From positions 1 through 64,000 of the forward strand of contig CAJXOG010000007.1 of the NCBI GenBank assembly GCA_913057775.1: a stretch of DNA of 64,000 nt, in the 5' to 3' direction. Made by a program: the position numbers and the translations under genes. The notes beneath the pieces are model-generated. The model searched no databases. It was not told the origin of the DNA and saw only the letters and a list, made by a program, of their open reading frames with translations. This document shows, one piece after another, positions 43,378-49,796 of this stretch (its first letter is position 1; each line of letters starts with the position of its first letter). The DNA comes from an uncultured Fodinibius sp. (GTDB lineage Bacteria; Bacteroidota; Rhodothermia; Balneolales; Balneolaceae).

Positions 43378-44307
43378 GTGAATTCCAAGATTTATTCGAC
43401 CCTGTTTATTCTTATTCTCTTGGGAGGATGGTTCATCTTTGGAGATGAATTGACAATAGAATCTTCTAATCAAAAAGGATCTTCCCCTTGTCAAGAACCG
43501 CTCACCTATAGTCTGGGAGATATCGATTCCCGCTTTGATATCACTCACAAAGAACTGGTTGAAATAATGGATGAGGTTGAACAATTGTGGGAATCATCAG
43601 TAGACAAAGACCTGATTAATTTATCCCAAAATGGCAAGATAGCCTTAAACCTGATCTACAGTGAGGAACAGAAACAAACAGATGCAGAGCGGCAATTTTC
43701 CAGTCGTATTACGTCAAAAGAGCAGCGGGCCTCTGTTGTTGAACGGGAATACAAGCGGCTTTCTGATCGATATGAGAAGGCAGAAGAAGATGTTCAACAA
43801 ACGCTTGATGAATACAACAGTAAGATTGCCTCATATAATCAATTAGCCAAAGAATGGGACGGAAAGGAAGCGACATCAAAGGTCATTGCCAGGTTTAAAA
43901 CTCTCGAACGAGAAATTAGTACCCTTGAAGCCTCATTGAAACGAGAAAAGCAAAACCTGTCAGCACTTAGAGAACGAACCAATGCCAAGACAGAACAGCT
44001 TAATAAGCTTATTAAGGAGCATAATAACTTAATTGCAGAGTATAACGATCGTTTTAGTAAGCCCAGGAAATTTGATCAGGGACGGTTTGTCAAGGATGGT
44101 GATAACCAAGCGATCAATATTTATCAGTTTGGTAATCGTGCTCAGCTTAAAACCGTGCTGGCTCATGAAGTGGGGCATGCTCTGGGATTAGACCACGTAA
44201 ATAATCCAAAATCCATTATGCACAATATGATGGCTGAACAGAATATGGCTAACCTCCAGCTTACAGAGGAAGACATTTCGGCTCTAAAAAAGCAGTGCAA
44301 TTTGTAG
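43378..44307 (+). CDS. Matrixin-like zinc metalloprotease with internal coiled coil
   Basis: The 309-residue protein has an N-terminal membrane or signal segment (STLFILILLGGWFIF) and a zinc site AHEVGHALGLDHVNNPKSIM, the metzincin HExxHxxGxxH plus a Met-turn (SIMHNMM). Between the first strands (KIALNLIYSEEQKQTDAERQ) and the zinc helix lies about 150 residues of heptad-patterned coiled coil (about 100-235). Matrixins are normally compact, so this insert is unusual. The start codon is GTG at 43378; no in-frame ATG precedes the hydrophobic segment. Predicted location is the periplasm or outer face of the inner membrane. Confidence 0.85.
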   Translation: MNSKIYSTLFILILLGGWFIFGDELTIESSNQKGSSPCQEPLTYSLGDIDSRFDITHKELVEIMDEVEQLWESSVDKDLINLSQNGKIALNLIYSEEQKQTDAERQFSSRITSKEQRASVVEREYKRLSDRYEKAEEDVQQTLDEYNSKIASYNQLAKEWDGKEATSKVIARFKTLEREISTLEASLKREKQNLSALRERTNAKTEQLNKLIKEHNNLIAEYNDRFSKPRKFDQGRFVKDGDNQAINIYQFGNRAQLKTVLAHEVGHALGLDHVNNPKSIMHNMMAEQNMANLQLTEEDISALKKQCNL

Positions 44308-44315
44308 TCATCAAC

Positions 44316-44828
44316 ATGAAGATTCTTAAAACCGGGCGCCTAACGCTTCATCAACTTAAGCCAAACGATGCGCCATTTATTTTGGACTTATTAAACGAAC
44401 CGGCATTCCACAAGTATATTGGTGATAAAGGTGTACGAGAGCGAAAAGGTGCCCTTGAATATCTTGAAAATGGTCCCATCGCAAGCTATGAGAATTACGG
44501 CTACGGCCTGTATTTAGTAAAAGAATTAGCATCTCATTCTTCCATTGGTATCTGCGGACTTAAAAAACGAGAGGTACTCGAAATACCGGATCTTGGCTTT
44601 GCTTTTATCAAAAAGTATTGGGGACAAGGGTTTGCTACCGAGGCCGGGCAGGCTGTTCTCGACTATGCTCAGAAAGAATTGAAATTATTCCATATCGCAG
44701 CTATTACCCATCCTGACAATGAAGGGTCGATCAAAGTGCTCACCAAACTTGGATTTGAGTTCAAAAAGATTGTTGACTTAGCAGGATTTGACAATCCAAA
44801 TAAACTCTTTGAAATCGATCTTAATTAG
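44316..44828 (+). CDS. GNAT family N-acetyltransferase (RimJ/RimL-like)
   Basis: The 170-residue protein reads as a RimJ/RimL-type GNAT. It begins with LKTGRLTLHQLKPNDAPFI, then FAFIKKYWGQGFATEAGQAVLDYA, which contains the acetyl-CoA loop Q/R-x-x-G-x-A, then ITHPDNEGSIKVLTKLGFEFKK. Substrates of this group are protein N-termini or small amines; this one cannot be assigned. The track start at 44295 is a GTG inside the protease gene; the ATG at 44316 lies 8 bases after that stop and fits the family N-terminus. Confidence 0.9.
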   Translation: MKILKTGRLTLHQLKPNDAPFILDLLNEPAFHKYIGDKGVRERKGALEYLENGPIASYENYGYGLYLVKELASHSSIGICGLKKREVLEIPDLGFAFIKKYWGQGFATEAGQAVLDYAQKELKLFHIAAITHPDNEGSIKVLTKLGFEFKKIVDLAGFDNPNKLFEIDLN

Positions 44829-44903
44829 CCTATCTCCTTTGCAGTTGTCTCACTGCATGTTACATTAATGGCGTTAACAGACCATCAAAGAAATCTATAA
44901 GCT

Positions 44904-45251
44904 ATGGCTCAACGAAAAATAAATCCCGCAGAAGTCATCAATCTCTATACCCCACCCAGCGATTTACCGGAAGACGCTACCCTTGCGTTGATGAAAACAC
45001 AGGATATGGAAGTCATACGAATGGTCATTCCCAAGGAAAAAGATATCACCGAACACAGCGTTGACGGACAAATTTCCGTGCAATGCTTAGAGGGAAAAAC
45101 AGAATTTGGCATTGAGGGCGAAAAGCATGTGCTAACCAGTGGCGACTGGCTATATCTGAGCCGCAATCAACCCCATTCTCTGCGAGCAATACGGGATTCT
45201 ATCTTATTAGTCACTATTCTGTTTGTTAACGACAGTTCCGAAGAAGAGTAA
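44904..45251 (+). CDS. Cupin-domain protein
   Basis: This 115-residue single-domain cupin shows the second-barrel pattern at its middle. DITEHSVDGQISVQCLEGKTEFGIEGEKHVLTSGDWLYLSRNQPHSLRA, in short pieces, gives the G-x5-H-x-H-like first motif (here only one histidine, EHSVDGQ) and the GDW...NQPHSL second motif. Loss of some metal-ligand histidines makes metal binding uncertain. Many such small cupins act as sensors or detoxification enzymes. It is on the plus strand, 75 bases after the acetyltransferase gene. Confidence 0.85.
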   Translation: MAQRKINPAEVINLYTPPSDLPEDATLALMKTQDMEVIRMVIPKEKDITEHSVDGQISVQCLEGKTEFGIEGEKHVLTSGDWLYLSRNQPHSLRAIRDSILLVTILFVNDSSEEE

Positions 45252-45322
45252 GAAATTACCTTTCTTCTAGTACCCGTAATTTGGTATCTTGGGCGTCTTA
45301 AATCTAACCTTATATCGTGAGA

Positions 45323-46315
45323 ATGGATCCCATTACGCACGGACTTATTGGCGCCTCTGCATCCCAATCCGTTGTATCAAAAGAACAGTTACGTCCCGCT
45401 GCTATTATCGGCTTGGTATCAGCCATGCTTGCGGATCTGGATGTCTTTATCTTTGATCCGGCAGATCCTTTGTTGAATATTGAACTTCATCGACAGTTTT
45501 CCCATTCGCTGATATTTATTCCCGTCGGTGCTCTTATTGCCAGCGGATTCTTGTGGTATTTCTTTCGCAATAAGATGTCATTCAAAAAAATCTACACGCT
45601 CATCTTTTTAGGCTACGCTACAGCGGGCATTACAGATACCTTTACCAGTTATGGTACTAAGCTGCTTTGGCCTTTCCTGGATACTCGTTACTCCTGGGAT
45701 CTTATTTCTGTTTTTGACCCCCTGTTTTCGGCCGTAATTTTGGGACTGTTAGTTTTTACACTTTACAAAAAAAATCCTAGGATAAGCTGGTTTGTCTGGG
45801 GATGGGTAGTCCTGTATCTATCTATTGCGGTGATACAACAGCAACGGGGCAAATCTGTAGCAAAAACCATCGCCGAGCAACAAAATCATCAGATAGAGCG
45901 ACTGGTGGTAAAACCGACACTTGGCAATCAACTGCTTTGGAGTATTCGGTATGAAGCACAGGACACCCTTTATGCAGAGGGAGTTCGACTCGGTTTCTTT
46001 AATCATAAAGTGTACCAAGGTGAAGCAGCGCCCTTGCTTAACTGGCAAAAACAGTATGGTAACTTCGAAGGGACGACTCTATATAAGGATATTCGGCGAT
46101 TTAACAAGCTTTCTGAGGGTTATTTAATCCAGCATCCCGGTAAGAAAAACATTATTGGCGACGGACGTTATGCCATGCTCCCTACGGATATGAGTCCGCT
46201 TTGGGGAATTAAAGTTGATACAACGCGGCCCGGCGAACATCTGCCTTTTAAGACATTTCGGGAAGCTACACCCGCTGTCAAAGATGCTTATCTTGATATG
46301 CTGATGGGTAAGTAG
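45323..46315 (+). CDS. YdjM-like membrane-bound metal-dependent hydrolase family protein (DUF457)
   Basis: The 330-residue protein begins MDPITHGLIGASAS, with the conserved histidine of the YdjM/DUF457 family. It then has a DLDVFIFDP pair of aspartates and an HRQFSHSLIF histidine set, all typical metal-ligand positions. Four to five membrane helices occupy about residues 15-180, followed by a soluble C-terminal region. Family members are called hydrolases by annotation, but reactions are mostly unproven. The track starts at a GTG at 45317; ATG 45323 restores the family N-terminus. Confidence 0.88.
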   Translation: MDPITHGLIGASASQSVVSKEQLRPAAIIGLVSAMLADLDVFIFDPADPLLNIELHRQFSHSLIFIPVGALIASGFLWYFFRNKMSFKKIYTLIFLGYATAGITDTFTSYGTKLLWPFLDTRYSWDLISVFDPLFSAVILGLLVFTLYKKNPRISWFVWGWVVLYLSIAVIQQQRGKSVAKTIAEQQNHQIERLVVKPTLGNQLLWSIRYEAQDTLYAEGVRLGFFNHKVYQGEAAPLLNWQKQYGNFEGTTLYKDIRRFNKLSEGYLIQHPGKKNIIGDGRYAMLPTDMSPLWGIKVDTTRPGEHLPFKTFREATPAVKDAYLDMLMGK

Positions 46316-46397
46316 GCAACAGAATTTATGTTGGGGAATCAATCCTGAGGCCCTTATCTTACCTCATCAAATTTTATCCTTCATTTCAACGGTTTTC

Positions 46398-47240
46398 ATG
46401 TTCAATCTCGGTACTTACCAAACGCTCAATGTCGCTCGCATAACAGAATACGGCTATTTTCTTCAGAATACATCCACACGCGGCGATGAAGAAGTACTTC
46501 TCCCCAATAAACTCGCCTTTCGCGATTTGCAGGAAGGCGAAAATGTCAACGTATTTATTTATAAGGATGGCGAAGAGCGCGTTACTGCCACTATGCAGGA
46601 GCCCAAAATAACGCTCAACAGTTTAGCTTTTCTTGAAGTCAAAGATGCAAACCTTCACGGGGCGTATCTTGACTGGGGACTGGATAAAGATCTTTTTGTA
46701 CCTCATCGCGAACAGGTTGGCAGTATGCGCGAAGGCCAATCGTACCTGGTGTATATGTATCTGGATGAGAAGACCGATCGACTGGCGGCCAGTGCCAAAC
46801 TGGACAAGTTTTTAGATAACGAAAATATTACTGTTGAAGAGGGTGAAGAAGTAGATCTATGGATATGGGATAAGACAGACTTGGGCTACAAAGTGGTAAT
46901 CAACGATACGCATGAGGGACTAGTTTATCACAATGAATTTTATCATGACGTATATACCGGTGAACAAACGACGGGCTATATCAAGCAGGTCAGAGAAGAT
47001 AATAAAATTGATGTTACCCTTCGTCCCATCGGATACAAAAAAGTTGGACCCAACGCTGATTTTATATTACAGCGACTTAAACAAGTTGGCGGGTATTTGG
47101 ACCTGCATGACAAAAGTGATCCTAACGATATTCACAATCGACTTGAGATGAGTAAAAAGACCTTCAAAAAAGCAATTGGCCGCCTTTATAAAGAGAATAT
47201 TATTCGAATTGAAGATGACGGCATATATCTCGAAGAGTAA
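46398..47240 (+). CDS. S1-type RNA-binding protein CvfB
   Basis: The 280-residue protein matches CvfB/YitL, which has three S1-like OB domains and a C-terminal winged helix. It begins GTYQTLNVARITEYGYFLQ, shows a second S1 unit at VKDANLHGAYLDWGLDKDLF, a third around GYIKQVREDNKIDVTLRPIGY, and ends with RLEMSKKTFKKAIGRLYKEN, the winged-helix part. CvfB of Staphylococcus binds RNA and affects virulence gene expression; here it is probably a general RNA-binding regulator. It is monocistronic on the plus strand. Confidence 0.93.
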   Translation: MFNLGTYQTLNVARITEYGYFLQNTSTRGDEEVLLPNKLAFRDLQEGENVNVFIYKDGEERVTATMQEPKITLNSLAFLEVKDANLHGAYLDWGLDKDLFVPHREQVGSMREGQSYLVYMYLDEKTDRLAASAKLDKFLDNENITVEEGEEVDLWIWDKTDLGYKVVINDTHEGLVYHNEFYHDVYTGEQTTGYIKQVREDNKIDVTLRPIGYKKVGPNADFILQRLKQVGGYLDLHDKSDPNDIHNRLEMSKKTFKKAIGRLYKENIIRIEDDGIYLEE

Positions 47241-47337
47241 TACTTGAAAGTATCATAACAGACAATAAAGTAAATAAACCAAATATCTTTTTTATTCTTT
47301 CCTAAAAAGCGGAACATTTGTAAGTTGATTGTCTATA

Positions 47338-47520
47338 ATGCAGGTATTCAAACCCCAATTAACCCCTGCAGTTATGATTGACAAATGGCTAGATCTACTG
47401 GAAGCTTATATTGGCATCGGTCTTGAGTTTATCATTACTCACCTGATGACCGTAGAAGGAATTGTTGCTCTCATTTTCGGTATCTTCTTCGTGGGATTAA
47501 TGGCACAACTGCGCTCATAA
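47338..47520 (+). CDS. Small membrane protein of unknown function
   Basis: The predicted protein is 60 residues from the ATG at 47338, or 45 residues from an internal ATG (MIDKWLDLLEAY). The track uses a TTG at 47329. It has an amphipathic N-terminal stretch and a hydrophobic C-terminal helix (VEGIVALIFGIFFVGLMAQL). No family is recognised. It lies 97 bases after cvfB on the same strand. A long hairpin follows it 250 bases later. Coding status is likely but not certain. Confidence 0.5.
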   Translation: MQVFKPQLTPAVMIDKWLDLLEAYIGIGLEFIITHLMTVEGIVALIFGIFFVGLMAQLRS

Positions 47521-47771
47521 TTGAGCGGTAGATATCGTTTATCTTTATATGAGTAGTAACGTTGACGCAATTTCTGTTGCATCTATAAAAATTATAGAAT
47601 AAACATCCCATTATGTTGATGCATATATATTTATGCTATTTTACTTAGTAATAAATATATCCTCTATCATCTCACATAACTTATTTATAAAACCAATATT
47701 TTCATTTATTTACGGAAATAAGTGCTTAAATCCCCTAATATCACTTATAACTTATATGGTTCATGAAAAAT
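47521..47771. other. AT-rich intergenic stretch with no gene
   Basis: About 250 bases of strongly AT-rich DNA with no plausible ORF. It contains a perfect 8-bp inverted repeat, ACTTATTT at 47679-47686 and AAATAAGT at 47716-47723. The extended 9-mer AAATAAGTT recurs upstream of the SatD gene at 49607. In AT-rich DNA such repeats can arise by chance. Confidence 0.4.
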
Positions 47772-47836
47772 AAGAGCATCAATCCCTTACTAGTCACATT
47801 TCTTCAACATAACAAGTAAGTATTAATGCTCTTTTT
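47772..47836. terminator. Long imperfect hairpin, probable bidirectional terminator
   Basis: AAGAGCATCAATCCCTTACT pairs with AGTAAGTATTAATGCTCTT over about 17-18 positions with small mismatches, around a 23-base loop. The plus-strand side continues TTTTTAATT, and the minus-strand side ATTTTTC, so it can end transcripts from both the small membrane protein gene and the lysine-rich ORF/SatD module. The large loop is unusual for a simple terminator and could instead be a small structured RNA. Confidence 0.6.
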
Positions 47837-47881
47837 AATTCTATCGGTGCTATGACTACCGCTCCCTATTCAGCTTAACTC

Positions 47882-48001
47882 TTATCGCTTTTGGGGATTA
47901 CCCTTAATCTCTTCTTTTTTTGATGGAGATGTTTTTTTAGCACTTTTCTTATTGGCTTTTTTAGCCTTTTTGCCGGTTTTAGGATCCATGATAGGTCTCA
48001 T
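47882..48001 (-). CDS. Candidate lysine-rich microprotein (39 aa)
   Basis: This ORF is too short for the track. It reads MRPIMDPKTGKK... and ends GNPQKR, with 13 lysines in 39 residues spaced as KK-A-KK-AN-KK-SA-KK, a pattern like histone-H1-type tails. An internal ATG at 47989 would give a 35-residue form. GGAG lies about 13 bases before the first ATG. It follows the SatD/DUF3307 module by 185 bases on the same strand, and the bidirectional hairpin lies 45 bases after its stop. The repeat pattern and clean termination suggest it is real, but coding has not been demonstrated. It would be expected to bind DNA or RNA. Confidence 0.5.
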   Translation of the reverse strand: MRPIMDPKTGKKAKKANKKSAKKTSPSKKEEIKGNPQKR

Positions 48002-48186
48002 TAATTGTTTAATCTCCACTGCTGCCTTTTTGACAACAGTGTAACCCTCAAAAAGAAACGGCCGTTTATTCCAACCCTTTCTGATTAATCACAATTTACA
48101 TAAAATTAAGGGCTTGGAAGCAGTAATTATCATCAAGAATATCACTTTGAAGTGTAATAAGAACCCTTACAGCTTCCCTTCCTTGG

Positions 48187-48930
48187 CTAAAACAGTAGGG
48201 CTGATTTTACCATAAAAGCAATTGCCATAGCCAAAAGTGCCGAAAGCAGGGTTCCAATCAAAACATATTCGGCAAAAGTGCGGCTTTCGAAATCCTTGAA
48301 TCGCGTAACACCTTTGGCAGCTAAAATAAATCCTATCGCCGCAAATTGATTTAGGAGGACAAACAGAAATACAAAAATACGCTCGAGCAATCCAATAATT
48401 CTTCCTGTGTTATATTCTTTTTGATCGACCTCTTTTGTTTTGCCTAATGATTTTAACCCCACCAACTTCAACACATATCGCAATATGATATTGACTTCAT
48501 TCAACACCATCAAAAGGCCAAAAATAAATAGGTGAACAATGCCTACCAGACCATCCGTTATCACAATATCAGGCAAAAAGACGTCATTAATGCCAGCTAA
48601 AACATTGGCTGCTAATTCATTCGTTGATAACTCAAATAAGGGACTACATAAAACAGCTACTACAATTATATGCAATAGCAGCACCAGCATGCGGTTTCGG
48701 TTTAATCTTTTTTTCTGCTTTTCCAACAACCACACTAAGGCCGGATGACCAATCAAATAGAATGTTAGTAATATCCAGCTTAGGCTTACTGATAAAAAAG
48801 GCAAACCCAATAGCGGGATGATCGTCATCACCCACAGATCCGATCGATTTACTCCCTTGTCCCTTGAAATAAGGCGCAGCCGAGACAGCAGAATTAGATT
48901 CAGGATCCCCAAAAATATGGTGTAGTTCAT
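48187..48930 (-). CDS. DUF3307-type membrane protein, partner of SatD-family gene
   Basis: The 247-residue protein has about seven hydrophobic segments. After the first helix there is a LRLISRDKGVNRSDLW cytoplasmic turn, and the C-terminal half has GRIIGLLERIFVFLFVLLNQ and RFKDFESRTFAEYVLIGTLLSAL. That C-terminal pattern is what I recall from DUF3307 proteins. No function is established for the family. It starts 4 bases after the SatD-family stop, so the two are almost certainly co-translated. It could be a membrane effector or transporter gated by its soluble partner; that is inference. Confidence 0.78.
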   Translation of the reverse strand: MNYTIFLGILNLILLSRLRLISRDKGVNRSDLWVMTIIPLLGLPFLSVSLSWILLTFYLIGHPALVWLLEKQKKRLNRNRMLVLLLHIIVVAVLCSPLFELSTNELAANVLAGINDVFLPDIVITDGLVGIVHLFIFGLLMVLNEVNIILRYVLKLVGLKSLGKTKEVDQKEYNTGRIIGLLERIFVFLFVLLNQFAAIGFILAAKGVTRFKDFESRTFAEYVLIGTLLSALLAMAIAFMVKSALLF

Positions 48931-48934
48931 TTTA

Positions 48935-49576
48935 TTATATTAACTTTTGATTTATTACTTCCGCAATATTATCACTTAATTCGCCCACAACATCCAGCAT
49001 GCCGGCATCTTTATTTTTGTAAAAAGCCGGTTTTGAAATATCAAGGGACTCTGAAATCTCCTTATAGTCGTATCCTTCTTTCATCATATGTAAGATGATC
49101 AAACGCCTCTTGTTCCACCCTCTCATTTCTCCCGATAAAAGTTGCAAGCTGTTATTAATGATTCTCAGTTCGGGCGAATTATCATCTTTAAATCCAATAT
49201 TAAATAGATACCCGTTTTCTTTGAGCAGTTCTATCCCACGCCGAGCTTGGTGAAAGGCCGGACCATCCATCCCAATAGCTTGCTCAGTATTGATGGGCGT
49301 ATCTATGTCTCCTACAGCCAGCGAAAACCGTACGCCTATCGGATGTATCGCAGACATGATTTTTAGCATCTGTACAAAAACAGCATCGGCCCTGTCAAAA
49401 ACTGCCTGGAATTCATCCCCAAGTGTAATGGTATAGGGTGATACAATGCCCTTCGCGTACTCTGCGTTAATAGTTTTCAACTCATCCGATAATATCTCTT
49501 GCAAGGCCTCCCTATCCCTATTTTGAACCGACTTAGAATCTTCTATATCACCAATTAATACCAGTAGCTTTTCCAT
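48935..49576 (-). CDS. SatD-family protein, cyclase-like fold with C-terminal helix-turn-helix
   Basis: The 213-residue soluble protein has two parts. Residues 1-125 resemble a class III nucleotide cyclase palm: strand 1 LLVLIGDIEDSK with Asp10, a TLGDEFQAVF hairpin with Asp54, GVRFSLAVGDID, and MDGPAFHQARRGI, in the same order as in adenylate cyclases (DIVGF, GD, VRIGIHTG, GxxVNxAaR). Residues 150-195 contain a helix-turn-helix (YKEISESLDISKPAFYK). SatD was named from the Streptococcus mutans sat operon; its reaction is not established. It is the first gene of a two-gene module with a DUF3307 membrane protein and has an inverted repeat upstream. Catalytic activity is a prediction. Confidence 0.8.
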   Translation of the reverse strand: MEKLLVLIGDIEDSKSVQNRDREALQEILSDELKTINAEYAKGIVSPYTITLGDEFQAVFDRADAVFVQMLKIMSAIHPIGVRFSLAVGDIDTPINTEQAIGMDGPAFHQARRGIELLKENGYLFNIGFKDDNSPELRIINNSLQLLSGEMRGWNKRRLIILHMMKEGYDYKEISESLDISKPAFYKNKDAGMLDVVGELSDNIAEVINQKLI

Positions 49577-49608
49577 ACGATGTTCTGTTTTTCTTTATAT
49601 ATAACCAA

Positions 49609-49639
49609 ATAAGTTAAAAATATCAATATTTAACCTTAT
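49609..49639. promoter_or_regulatory. Operator-like inverted repeat upstream of the SatD module
   Basis: The arms ATAAGTTAAA and TTTAACCTTAT form an almost complete inverted repeat (one bulged base) with a 10-base spacer, 33 bases before the satD-type start. The position fits a promoter-overlapping operator. The SatD-type protein itself carries a helix-turn-helix and could be the regulator. The arms are AT-rich, so chance cannot be excluded. Confidence 0.45.
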
Positions 49640-49796
49640 TAGTTTAATAATATGGTTTTAGCCCATTATAGTTAAAAGAGAAGAATCGCAATTAATTTTA
49701 TTTATCAGCGAAATTCTTATTTGTACAAAATGGTTGCTATTTTATGTTCGCTAAAATACACGGTGGCAAGTCAAACCAGAGATTAATAAATATAAC

